From positions 139,727,942 through 139,791,941 of the forward strand of contig CM023454.1 in NCBI GenBank assembly GCA_013339765.2: 64,000 nucleotides of DNA. The letters run 5' to 3'. The notes under the pieces are model-generated. The model worked only from the letters and a program-made list of their open reading frames with translations, was not told where the DNA came from and made no database searches. A program made the position numbers and the translations under genes. Below are positions 41,972-51,309 of the stretch, one piece after another. This stretch comes from Haemaphysalis longicornis. Lineage: Eukaryota; Arthropoda; Arachnida; Ixodida; Ixodidae. The number at the start of each line of letters is the position of its first letter. Position 1 is the stretch's first letter.

Positions 41972-41994
41972 GGAATCCGCACACTCCACCAAAA
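41972..41994 (-). other. Gypsy-1 primer-binding site
   Basis: Immediately inside the 5' LTR the minus strand has TTTTGGTGGAGTGTGCGG. The TGGTGGAGTG core begins with the TGG that pairs with a tRNA CCA end. The equivalent place in Gypsy-3 has TCTTGGTGGAGGTTGCC. The primer tRNA is not identified. Confidence 0.7.
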
Positions 41995-42298
41995 TGTAAT
42001 GCGGGTTTATTGCCTTGAAAGCGGAGAGTAGGAGGGGCACTCAGAAGTGGCAAGCGGATAAGTGTTCCAGCCGGCAGTATATCTCGAGCACTTCACGAGC
42101 TTCACGCCGATGGCGATGCCGCTGCGGTGGCTCACCGTGCTGCCTCGTCGTCATCTGCACAATTCAAGTGGTCAATCTCCTTGAGTGGCGTACGCCAATC
42201 ACAATGACATTGCTGACGGTTGTTGTGGCCGCGTAGCTTATCAGTTGCTCGGTAGTGCTCGCATGGTGGCTGCGCGCCACTTGCTCGTCTTTCGCACT

Positions 42299-42301
<3 letters not shown>
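41995..42301 (-). repeat. Gypsy-1 5' LTR
   Basis: Same 307 bp as 36,778-37,084, with no difference found on visual comparison. Confidence 0.95.

Positions 42302-42343
<42 letters not shown>
42302..42343. repeat. (AT)n tract between Gypsy-1 and Gypsy-2
   Basis: About 40 bp of AT repeats filling the entire space between the two elements, ending in TAG directly before the Gypsy-2 LTR. Confidence 0.95.
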
Positions 42344-42345
<2 letters not shown>

Positions 42346-42568
42346 TAACGAGAAGAGTTAACGATGCACAACAATATTAGATGCCGAAGCGCCATTTGCC
42401 CAATCGGGTATGCCCTGAGGATTATCATGAAGACGACGAAGGCCCGACTCGGACGTTCACGCTCACGAGCTGATACCGGCTGGGCCTACGCTCGGCCCGT
42501 TGCCTTACGCTACGCCTTCAATGAACCCCCATGATCAACTACCATTGTGACTGCTATTCCCCTTTACA
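42344..42568 (+). repeat. Gypsy-2 5' LTR
   Basis: TGTAACGAGAAGAG...CCTTTACA, with TG...CA ends. The primer-binding position just inside reads AGTGATGGAGGTC, similar to the TGGTGGAG of Gypsy-1 but with one change in TGG. Confidence 0.93.
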
Positions 42569-42629
42569 AGTGATGGAGGTCAAGGGTCTCGGTTCCACAC
42601 TGGAGCTTCGCAACCGGACACTGCCCGAG

Positions 42630-43838
42630 ATGAACCACCGAGAGACCAGCCAGCACCCTGCGCCGTCGGGCGCACCCGTGATCTGCTCTTGCGCGATGCG
42701 ACAGCGGGACCCAACCATATTCACTGGTGAGGACGACACTGATGTCGAAGACTGGCTGTCGTCCTATGAGCGTGTGAGTGCCTACAACAAATGGAATGAT
42801 CCGACTAAGCTGCATAACGTGTTTTACGCCCTTGATAAGCTCGCCCGGCGGTGGTACGCGAACAATGAATCAGACATTTCTACCTGGTCGGCCTTCCGCA
42901 CCCGCTTTGTGGCAGCATTCGGCCGCCCAGCTGTACGCAAGCTCCATGCCGAGCAGCAGTTGCGTGTACGCGGCCAACAAGCTGGGGAAACATTCACCAG
43001 CTACATCGAGGAAGTGGTGGACTTGTGCAAGCGGGTCGACCCGTCGATGACGGAAACGGACAAGGTCAGGCACGTCCTTAAAGGAGTGGACGATGACGCG
43101 TTCCAGATGCTGCTGTCCAAGGATCCCCAAACGATAGCCGACGTCGTACACATTTGCCCTGAATGTCAACGCCGAAAATCGCCGCCGCCCCGCCTTGCCG
43201 GTCCTTTGCAGCCACTACCATGCCCAGCAAAGCCATTCGAACGTGTGGGCATCGACCTGTATGGCCCACTTCCGTCTACTGCAGCCGGAAACCGATGGAT
43301 CATTGTCGCCGTGGATCACCTTACTCGGTACGCCGAAACAGATGCTCTTCCTGCCGCCACGGATCGCGACGTAGCGTCTTTCCTGCTGCGCCGCTTTGTC
43401 CTTCGACACGGGGCACCTCAGGAGCTTCTAAGCGACCGAGGACGGGCTTTGTTGTCTGACGTTATTGAAGCCCTGCTCTCTGATTGCCACGTCGTTCATC
43501 GGACTACCACATCATACCATCCACAAACGAACGGGATCACGGAACGCTTCAATCGCACCCTTGGTGACATGCTCTCCATGTACGTGTCTGCCAACCAATC
43601 GAAGTGGGACCTCGCACTCCCGTTTGTAACATTTGCTTACAATACGGCAACGCAGACGACCACGGGATTCTCGCCGTTTTTCTTATTGTATGGGCGAGAG
43701 CCGTCCGGCACAATCGACACGATACTCCCCTACAAGCCCGACGCAACAGAATTTACGCCGATTTCAGACGTTGCTCGTCGCGCCGAGGAATGCCGTCGAC
43801 TGGCCCGTTCGTTTACATCGACCGATCAGCAGTTTTGA
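42630..43838 (+). CDS. In-frame Gag-integrase fusion frame of Gypsy-2
   Basis: The open frame runs from 42,531; the ATG at 42,630 corresponds to the Gag start of Gypsy-1. Numbering from 42,531, residues 34-205 are Gag (TGEDDTDVEDWLSSYERVSAYNKW; GRPAVRKLHAEQ; TFTSYIEEVVDLCKRVDPS). At about residue 206 (nt 43,149) it changes without loss of frame to integrase (HICPECQRRKSPP). The core keeps Asp 242, Asp 302 and Glu 338 with the D,D35E spacing. The two His of the zinc domain and the Gag knuckle are lost. It stops at 43,838 just after SFTSTDQQ, at a small repeat (GCAGTTTTGAT twice), before the C-terminal domain. Probably a deletion product; whether it is expressed is unknown. Confidence 0.75.
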   Translation: MNHRETSQHPAPSGAPVICSCAMRQRDPTIFTGEDDTDVEDWLSSYERVSAYNKWNDPTKLHNVFYALDKLARRWYANNESDISTWSAFRTRFVAAFGRPAVRKLHAEQQLRVRGQQAGETFTSYIEEVVDLCKRVDPSMTETDKVRHVLKGVDDDAFQMLLSKDPQTIADVVHICPECQRRKSPPPRLAGPLQPLPCPAKPFERVGIDLYGPLPSTAAGNRWIIVAVDHLTRYAETDALPAATDRDVASFLLRRFVLRHGAPQELLSDRGRALLSDVIEALLSDCHVVHRTTTSYHPQTNGITERFNRTLGDMLSMYVSANQSKWDLALPFVTFAYNTATQTTTGFSPFFLLYGREPSGTIDTILPYKPDATEFTPISDVARRAEECRRLARSFTSTDQQF

Positions 43839-44079
43839 TTGCAGTTTTGATCCCGGCTCCCTTGCGTTGCTTTCGGTGCCCTGCTCAACACCCGGTCTCT
43901 TCCCAAAACTGACCACCAAGTACCATGGCCCGTACAGAGTCATTGAGCGGACTTCACCCGTCAATTACCTTGTGGAACCAGTTGCACAAACTACAGATAA
44001 TCGCCGCCCAGGGCGTGAAATTGTTCACGTGGATCGGTTAAAGCCATACTACGACCCTCTAGTTTTGTCGGGCCCTTGA
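43839..44079 (+). pseudogene. Gypsy-2 integrase C-terminal domain, out of frame
   Basis: A frame extending to 44,079 gives TTKYHGPYRVIERTSPVNYLVEP and ends VHVDRLKPYYDPLVLSGP, the same carboxyl end as Gypsy-1 Pol. It is separated from the fusion frame by the stop at 43,836-43,838 and a frameshift. Confidence 0.8.
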
Positions 44080-44096
44080 GTAGCCAGGATGGCTCC

Positions 44097-44114
44097 TTTT
44101 GCACCGGGGGCAAT
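44097..44114 (+). other. Gypsy-2 polypurine tract
   Basis: TTTTGCACCGGGGGCAAT directly precedes the 3' LTR. Confidence 0.75.
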
Positions 44115-44336
44115 TGTAACGAGAAGAGTTAACGATGCACAACAATATTAGATGCCGAAGCGCCATTTGCCCAATCGGGTATGCCCTGAGGATTATCATG
44201 AAGACGACGAAGGCCCGACTCGGACGTTCACGCTCACGAGCTGATACCGGCTGGACCTACGCTCGGCCCGTTGCGTTACGCTACGCCTTAAATAAACCCC
44301 CACGATCAACTACCATTGTGACTGTTATTCCGCTTT

Positions 44337-44339
<3 letters not shown>
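44115..44339 (+). repeat. Gypsy-2 3' LTR
   Basis: Same ends and length as the 5' LTR; about seven substitutions, clustered in the last 80 bp. Confidence 0.93.
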
Positions 44340-44375
<36 letters not shown>

Positions 44376-44383
44376 ATATTTAT
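44340..44383. repeat. (AT)n tract between Gypsy-2 and Gypsy-3
   Basis: About 44 bp of AT repeats with a TATCTATATTTAT end, again the only sequence between two elements. Confidence 0.95.
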
Positions 44384-44605
44384 TGCTACAGTACGTGCAT
44401 AGCCTATGTACCACATTGGGACATGTGCCAGGTACAAGCAGAAACTAGAGGACAATAGCGCACGCGGACTCCGAAAACGAGCTAGATGTTGAAGTAGTAG
44501 AGGATCTTGTGTCTGGCCTGCGGGGTGCTCTCGCGAGTGTAAATACACTGCGCGGATACCTCTTGTACCGCTTGGCTACACGTCCTCCTTCACGTCACCG
44601 TAACA
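44384..44605 (+). repeat. Gypsy-3 5' LTR
   Basis: Begins TGCTACAGTACGTG and ends CACCGTAACA. A TCTTGGTGGAGGTTGCC primer-binding-like site follows directly. Confidence 0.9.
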
Positions 44606-44695
44606 TCTTGGTGGAGGTTGCCAGACATCCCGTCCCTCTCGTCGTCAGCCTTCATCACGCATCTCCTAAGCGGTCGTCATATTCCTCCTGCCAGC

Positions 44696-45879
44696 ATGGC
44701 TCCGCCGAGCTAGTCGTCGCCTCCACTGGTCGTCTTTTCGCAGCCACGAGAGCCCGGTTTCTTTACTGGCACGGACGATGTTGACGTCCATGTTTGGATA
44801 AAACGCTACGAGCGGGTCAGCGCCCACAACCGTTGGGACCCTACGTTCATGCTTGCCAATCTTCTTTTCTGCTTGAGTGGTGCGGCACAAACCTGGCATA
44901 AAACCAATGAAGCCAAGTTAACCAGTGTGGACTTCTGTAAATTCGAATTCTTGAGAATATTCGGCAATCCCATCCAACGTCAGCTACGCGCAAAAGCGGA
45001 ACTTGCATCCCGTGCCCAGACATCGACCGAACCGTAAATTTCTTACATTCACGACGTCCTGGCTCTCTGCCTTAAGGTCGACGAGAAGATGACTGAGCAG
45101 GACAAGGTGGCGCATTTGCTTAAGGGAATAGCTGACGACGCTTTTCACTTGCTCATGTGTGTGGCTGCACTACAGTCGATGCCGTCCTAAACAAATGTCG
45201 ACTGTTCGAGCAAGCGAAGAGCCGCCGCATAACGCAGCAGTTCCAACGGTTCCCCAACACCGCTGCGACTTCTTCCTGCGAGCCACCATCCCCCCAGCCG
45301 TTTTCTTCCGCGACTTCTCAGCCTGACTCACTCGAACACACCATCCAAAGAATAGTGCGCCGTGAACTGGAGGCCACTGCTCCTGCCGTTACTCTGCCCC
45401 ATTCGGTCGACAGCCCTGTTCCAGCCATTTTGCTGATTCAAGCTGTCGTTCGAGACGAGATTAGCAACATGGGTATCCAGAAAGCATTGTCGCTGAGTCT
45501 TCCTGCCGCCCGCCACAGTTATGCTCCACCTGGACCTCGCTATGTGTCCGGCCCTCCACGCTACCGAAATCCCGCTGACTGGAGAACCGCCGATGATAAG
45601 TCCATCTGTTTCACCTGTCGCCGTGTTGGCCATGTCGCTCGGTACTGTCAGAACCATTGGCTTCGAGTTTCCCGGAACAACTTCTCGGCAGACCATTATT
45701 CGACTGACGTGCCTCGCCGTTTTTCCCCTCGCACGTCGCCAGAATCCGTCGCTATTGTAGGTAGCTCTGCCTCCCGATTTGGATGCTCGCCCCCGGCGCC
45801 GCGCCACCATTCACGTTCGCAGCAGCGCCGACACCTTTCACCGTTAGCGCCCCTTCGACGCTTCTCAGCAAAAAACTGA
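44696..45879 (+). pseudogene. Gypsy-3 Gag
   Basis: ATG at 44,696, with a stop five codons later. It continues FFTGTDDVDVHVWIKRYERVSAHNRWDP, then LVFL-type RRPAVRK equivalents (IFGNPIQRQLRAKAEL), a further stop at about 45,036 and ISYIHDVLALCLKVDEKMTEQDKVAHLLKG. The frame 45,157-45,879 holds the knuckle CFTCRRVGHVARYC (near 45,607) and an Arg/Ser/Pro-rich tail ending APLRRFSAKN. It has the same architecture as Gypsy-1 Gag with low identity. Several stops show it is dead. Confidence 0.85.
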
Positions 45880-46439
45880 TGGATGCAGCGCCCAGAGGTG
45901 ACGCGGCGTTCCGACCCGAGCCCGAAAATCCTCTTTTGACGCTGCCGACTAGAGACAATTTAATCGACGTTGAAGTAGACGGCGTTCCGATCACCGCTCT
46001 TATAGACACTGGCGCACATATCTCGATAATGAGTGCTCCCCTTCGTCGCCTCCGTAAAGTTTTGACGCTAACCATGTCGCATGTTGGTGTCGCTGATGGA
46101 GGGACACCGCTCGTTACCGGAATGTGCACGGCCCGTGTAACCATTGAAGACTACACAACGACACTCTTGTTCTCTGTTTTAGAAACGTGCACGCATAATT
46201 TGAGTCTGGGCATTGACTTTTTCTCGGTACATTGTGCAATAATAGATTGCGCGACGGGTTTACTACGCTTTGAGGTACCGCTTTCGCCCGATGCTCCCGA
46301 CGCCTCGTTTCACCGTCGTTATGCTCAGCTGAGTACATTCGTCTGCGCCCTGAAGCCGTCAGGGATGTTCTCTTGTCCTCTTGCCACCCTCTCTCCGACG
46401 GTGCGTACCTCGTACCCCTGCCCACCCAACGGTCTCTAA
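45783..46439 (+). pseudogene. Gypsy-3 protease region
   Basis: The open frame of 218 codons includes VEVDGVPITALIDTGAHISIMS with the intact DTG active site, then LGIDFFSVHCAIIDCATG, the conserved stretch downstream of the flap ('LG.DFL....A.IDC'). It overlaps the end of Gag in another phase, as in Gypsy-1. The protease domain itself looks undamaged, but the precursor is not. Confidence 0.85.
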
Positions 46440-46739
46440 CGCACAATGTGATCCTGCCGAATTCTGTTTGTAACCATCACAAACAGCCACACATCCTTCA
46501 ATTCATAATTTTGGATTGCATGCCCAAGTACTTCCCCGAGGAATTTCCCTCGCCTCAGTTTCTCCACTGCACGACCTTGACATTTCTGCGCTACCCGTCG
46601 ACACTTCTCTACCGGCTTCCTCTCGTGACCTCGAGCGGAGAAATTTGGTGCAATGATCAGCTCGGAACTTTCAGGACCACAAGCCCAAGAACTACGCCAG
46701 CTTCTTCTATCGTATTCTGACATTTTTTTATCTCAAGAA

Positions 46740-47310
46740 CCGCATTTGGGTCAAACACATGCAGTGAAGCACTGGATTGACACAGGCGATGCCAGGCCAA
46801 TTGACAGGTGACCTGATCGAGTGTCCCATGCGGAACGCGATGTATACCAAAAAGAAGTAAAAAAAATGCTCGATAAATACACCATCGAGCCTTCTTGCAG
46901 TCGGTGGGCGTCCCCAGTGGTTGTGGTAAAAAAGAAAGACGGCACGTGGCGCTTCTGCGTCGATTACCGCCACCTCAATAAAATAACCAAGAAGGACGTG
47001 TACCCACGGCCAAGAATAGACCGCTGCCCTCGACTGCCTTCATGGGGCTAAGTTACTTCCTCAATTGACCTCCGCTCGGGCTATTGGCAGATCTCTGTCG
47101 ACGAGGTGGACCGGGAAAAGACCGCCTTTGTCACACCCTATGTTCTTTACCAATTCAAGTCATGTCATTTGGGTTGTGCAATGCGCCAGCGACCTTCGAA
47201 AGAATGACGGATTCTCCACTTCGCGGATTATATGGTCGACGTGCTTGTGTTACTTGGATGACGTCATCGTGTTTTCCTCATCATTCGAAACTCACCTATC
47301 TCACCTTCTG
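46740..47310 (+). pseudogene. Gypsy-3 reverse transcriptase, 5' half
   Basis: EVKKMLDKYTIEPS..RWASPVVVVKKKDGTWRFCVDYRHLNKITKKDVYPRPRID is in one frame (46,821-47,040). SIDLRSGYWQISVDE and TAFVTP follow in another. Then comes SFGLCNAPATFERM and CLCYLDDVIVFSSSFETHLSHLL with the catalytic YLDD near 47,255. At about 47,310 the reading passes directly into LINE sequence. Confidence 0.85.
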
Positions 47311-47551
47311 GCATCCGACGAGGAGATGGATGTCACGCTACCCGTTCCTGCCTGCAACGCAGGCGCAAGGAGCGGCCTCCGATGTCCAAGCCGACAGAAA
47401 AGCCTAAAAATCCTTAGAATAACAGCCCCGAAAGACGACACATGAACAAACACACACACACACACACTCCAGTTATTCTTAAATTTAAATAATTGGAACA
47501 GAAAACAACATCCAATGGAACTGCCGAGCCCTCCTTAAAAATCTTGACGAT

Positions 47552-48763
47552 GTGTATGAGATTCTGCATGCCAGTCAGCCAAGTATCATGTGTCTCCAGG
47601 AAACGCACCTCAATTCTAAACAAACAAATTTCTTAAATAGGTACATGGTATTCAGAAAGGACAGGGTTGGCTGCACACACTCTTCAGGAGGTGTGGCAAT
47701 TGTCGCCCGGAAATCCTTAGCCTGCCACCCTGTCACTCTGAACACTGTCATTGAGGCTGTAGCAATCCGTACGATAATATTTAATAGGTTAATAACGGTA
47801 TGCTCCATTTACATCTCTCCTGATTTTGCACTTCCGAGCTCTGATTTCGACGCACTGGTTGACCAGCTGCTCGAACCATACATAATAACAGGCGACCTTA
47901 ATGCGCACAACTCTCTTTGGGGCTTCTCCAGAACGGATGCCCGAGGTCGCCTGATAGAAACGTTTCTTACATACTCCGGAGCATGCCTTTTCAACAAAAA
48001 ACAGCCTACATACCATAACTTAGGACACAATACATACTCGCATCTTGACTTGGCTGTTGGTTCCGCAGTTCTCTTTCCATGTCTTGGTTGGGGTGCGGGC
48101 ACAGACCCAAATGGTAGTGACCATTTTCCCACTTCATTAACGTATATAGGTATAGGCCCGAGCAGTCCATCTTCCCATAAAAAGATTAATGAATCAAAAG
48201 CAAACTGGATCACATTCACACAAACATCTCAACTACACCACACATCCATAAAAGAACTACACGTGGAGGAAGCCGCCCAACTCGTCACGGCGCACATCCT
48301 CGAAGCTGCCAAAATGTCCATTCCCCAGGCCTCCAGTGAATCCCGCAGCCCAAGGAGGCCCTGGTGGAACGAGGACTACAGGCGGGCGCGAGAGGCCCAG
48401 AACAAGGCGTGGGGTGTCCTTCGCCGGTACCCCACGTCAGATAACCTCATTTTTTTTAAACGGGCAAAGGCTTTTGGGAAGCGAGTGCGTCGTGAGGCAA
48501 AAAGGGAGAGTTGGCGCACCTTCCTCACTTTCATCAATTCATACACTGATACACACAAAGTCTGGACACGAGTACGAAAACTAAAAGGACAACAGACACA
48601 CACCCTGCCCCTGGTTAGTACATCAGGGGACACATTGGATGACCAGGCTAACACGCTCGCAGAACACTTCCAACACGTGTCCAGCTCAGCACACGCCCTC
48701 AGCTCCAGGGGCAGACAGCAGTACATACACCTTGATACAACACCTACACGCAGACACTCTTGA
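47552..48763 (+). pseudogene. LINE-I copy 2 ORF2: endonuclease
   Basis: 403-codon frame: IMCLQETHLNS (catalytic Glu), VGCTHSSGGVAIVAR, YIITGDLNAHNSLWGF (GDxN motif), LDLAVGSAVLF and GSDHFPTSL (SDH motif). A long Lys/Arg-rich linker follows (PWWNEDYRRAREAQNKAW), typical between endonuclease and RT of I/Jockey elements. All endonuclease catalytic motifs are intact. The frame ends shortly before RT because of a frameshift and a deletion of the segment that would hold the 'AELE.AL....TAPGPD' region. Confidence 0.88.
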
Positions 48764-49737
48764 GACACTCCTACACCTCTACAACAGAATTTGGCTTTTG
48801 GGGCAGCTTCCAAGGTCTTGGAAGGAGGCCATAGTTGTGGCCTTTCTGAAGGAGGGAAACGACCCTTCCTCTCTCGCAAGTTATCGTCCCATCGCCCTGA
48901 CAAGCTGCCTGTGTAAGCTCCTCGAGAAGATGATAAACCGTAGGCTCGTGTACTTTCTGGAGTACAACGGTCTTCTCGAGGGCTGCCAGGCAGGCTTCCA
49001 GGTGGGGCGATCTACCAATGATCAGCTTGATGCACTGGCATCCTACATAAAAGAAGCATTTGTCCATAACGAGTTCTGCCTTACTGTATTTTTTGATATT
49101 GAAAAAGCTTATGATACAGCCTGGCGCTACGGCATCCTCGGGGACCTTAATTCATTTGGTCTCTCCGGAAACATCATGAACACTCTTTTAGTTATTTGGC
49201 CGAACGAACCTTTCGAGTGAGGGTTGGCAGTGCACTTTCCAATATATATTTTCAGGAAAATGGTGTGCCGCAAGGTGGAGTTCTATGCTCCACGTTGTTT
49301 ATAGTTAAGATTAACTCCCTCCAAAAGGCATTAGCCGCCGACCATTTCCTGTTCCATCTATGTAGACGATGTGCAAATATTTTAAAATCCTGTAACCTGT
49401 CAATATGCGAACGTCAAGTACAGGTCGGTGTAGGAAACTTGCTGGCTGGGCGGACCTTAACGGGTTTAACCTAAACCCGGTCAAAAGTACTTCTGTTGTG
49501 TTTTCCCGCAAGCGCGAGATTAACGTGGACCCTGAGATTACGCCTAACCGTGCACCTATTCCTGTTAAACGGGAACACAAGTTTTTAGGTGTAATATTTG
49601 ACGAAAAGCTCACGTTCATCCCACACATCAAAGCACTTAAACATAAATGCCTCAAAAAAACTAAACATTATCAAGGTCCTCCCACCAATCCTATGGTGCA
49701 GACAAAGAACTGCTTCTCCGGGTCTTTACCGCGTTAG
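48639..49737 (+). pseudogene. LINE-I copy 2 ORF2: reverse transcriptase
   Basis: Frame 48,639-49,220: LASYRPIALTSCLCKLLEKMINRRL, GCQAGFQVGRSTNDQL and VFFDIEKAYDTAW. Frame 49,196-49,474: NGVPQGGVLCSTLF. The catalytic SIYVDDVQIF occurs in a third frame near 49,357. Frame 49,405-49,737: GFNLNPVKSTSVVFSRKR, then HKFLGVIFDEKLTFIPHI. All RT blocks are there in order, but four small frameshifts divide them. Confidence 0.85.
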
Positions 49738-50148
49738 TCGGGTCTCGATTAGACTACGGCAGTGTCGTGTATGGGTCGGCATCGAAAACTACCGTAAAAA
49801 GTATTGATCCAGTACTCCACTTGTGTCTGCGCCTTGCGTCGGGTGCTTTCCGCAGTAGCCCGGCCCAGAGTCTGTATGTTGAATGTAATAAGTGGTGCCT
49901 TGAGTACCGATGAACGTATGTGGACTTTCTCTACGCTTTTAAAATTTCATCTTTGAATAACCATCCTTTTAAACCTGTTTTTAATGATACATCCACATCG
50001 GCACTCTTTGTAAATTGGCCGTCTGTTCCTTTGCCGTTCTCACTTAGAGTGAGACAGGAAGCTTCAAATTTCGACATCTCCTTTTTACACATTTACACAT
50101 CTTCTTTTACTGACGTCTTACAACCCTGGCAGCTTCAACCTGTGTGTT

Positions 50149-51105
50149 GTGAAAATTGTCCTTCGTGTGTGTGTGTCCTTCGTGAAAATTGATAAAACCA
50201 GGGTACCACAAAATGCTATTTTGCAGCACTTCTTGTCCCAGCAGTCTAAGTATGAATGTGCAGACTTTTACAGTGACGCATCAAAAACTGCCCTTACTGT
50301 GTCGTGTGCGGCACACGGACCCGATTTTAGAGTCTCTAAGACCCTGAACTCGAAGACCAGCATTTTTACGGCAGAAGCCCATAGAGTTTTGCTTGTTTTA
50401 AATCACATAGTGCAACATGAAATACCCAAGTCTATCATTTTCACAGATTCACTGAGTGTTGTACATGCATTTTCATCCAACAAGTCTTCTAAAAACCTTA
50501 TTCTTAATGTAGTGTATAAAACCATTATGTCAGCGTATGCATTAAATCTCGAGGTGATCATGTGTTGGGTTCCGGGCTACTCTGGGATTGCGGGAAATGA
50601 GACCACTGATCAGATGGCCGCTGCTGCTGCACGTACAAATACACCGGACATAGCAACAGTACCCTACACCGACCTCAAGCCACACATCAGACAACACCTT
50701 CGCGAAACATGGCAAGCACTCTGGAATCAACAGACACACAACAAACTACACATAAAAAAGCCACTCTTGGGACCATACACGACTGACACACACAACAGAC
50801 ACACTGAAGTTGCCCTTGCTAGGTTACGGATGGGCCACACTCATATAACACACACCCACCTGCTCACAGGATCTACAAGACCTCTGTCTAACAGGTGCGG
50901 AGAGGCCCTAACCGTGATCCACATCTTCATACAATGTAAGGCACTCGACATTACACGACGCAAACACTTCCCACAACTACACACACGACATATTCCACCA
51001 CACCCGTCATACTTCTTAGGAGACGATGCCATGTTTTCTGTTCAGCGCACCTTTAGGTTCCTATCAGAAGTTCACATTTTACAACTCATCTCATACCACT
51101 CATAG
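50149..51105 (+). pseudogene. LINE-I copy 2 ORF2: RNase H and C-terminus
   Basis: 318-codon open frame: ADFYSDASKTALTVSCA (Asp 1), IFTAEAHRVLLVL (Glu), SIIFTDSLSVVHAF (Asp 2), MCWVPGYSGIAGNETTDQMA (Asp 3). All four catalytic acids of a cellular-type RNase H are intact. A cysteine-containing tail follows (TRPLSNRCGEALTVIHIFIQC), ending near LISYHS. This part is uninterrupted although the upstream RT is broken. RNase H of this kind removes the RNA template during target-primed reverse transcription. Confidence 0.9.
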
Positions 51106-51309
51106 TTTTACCCCTGGTCCTATACACCAGCCACCTTATTTATCTTTTAACCACTCTTGTTCTTCCCCCTGGTCCTTTACACCAGCCGTGCTCATAGTGT
51201 CTTAACTGATTTTATTTCGTGTTCTCTCCTCATCAAATAACTTTCTCTTTGGCGCTCTTTGCCCATGTCGGCCTCGCGCCAATAAAATCAAACCATCATC
51301 ATCATCATC

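Larger units (their letters stand above)
36778..42301 (-). mobile_element. Complete, apparently intact Ty3/Gypsy retrotransposon (Gypsy-1)
   Basis: 5,524 bp bounded by two 307 bp LTRs that I cannot distinguish by eye. The minus strand codes an uninterrupted Gag and an uninterrupted Pol with protease, RT, RNase H and integrase in the standard Ty3/Gypsy order. All catalytic residues inspected are present. A primer-binding site and a polypurine tract are in place, and gag and pol are arranged for a -1 frameshift. Identical LTRs imply very recent insertion. The element sits between AT repeats on both sides, so the target duplication cannot be defined beyond a few AT bases. Outwardly a master-copy candidate. 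Confidence 0.93.
42344..44339 (+). mobile_element. Internally deleted Ty3/Gypsy element (Gypsy-2)
   Basis: 1,996 bp with two 225 bp LTRs (42,344-42,568 and 44,115-44,339) showing about seven differences, so younger than Gypsy-3 and older than Gypsy-1. The interior is only about 1.5 kb: the first half of Gag is followed directly by the integrase core, with protease, RT and RNase H missing. Both LTRs, a primer-binding-like site and a polypurine tract remain, so such a copy could in principle be mobilised by a complete relative. Its Gag and integrase resemble Gypsy-1 closely, but the LTR sequences differ. Confidence 0.9.
47311..51309 (+). mobile_element. I-like LINE with RNase H (LINE-I copy 2) nested in Gypsy-3
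   Basis: Starts inside the last part of ORF1 (GACGAGGAGATGGATGTC near 47,318, also present at about 12,650 on the minus strand), so it is 5'-truncated. It then has a CA tract (47,450), ORF2 with endonuclease, RT and RNase H, a 3' UTR with AATAAA (near 51,280) and a (CAT)n tail at about 51,293-51,309. RNase H downstream of RT and the trinucleotide tail are features of the I superfamily. A third copy on the minus strand starts at 62,046. Confidence 0.88.

Noticed and set aside
42630..43838. Domesticated host gene made of Gag and integrase
   Set aside because: It lies between matching LTRs with about 3% divergence and has a deleted interior, so a young defective element is the simpler reading. 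Kept as a finding about the fusion only.
44135..44458. 107-codon plus frame with an Ile-Tyr run
   Set aside because: Runs through a Gypsy-2 LTR into the (AT)n tract; the Ile-Tyr run is microsatellite translation.
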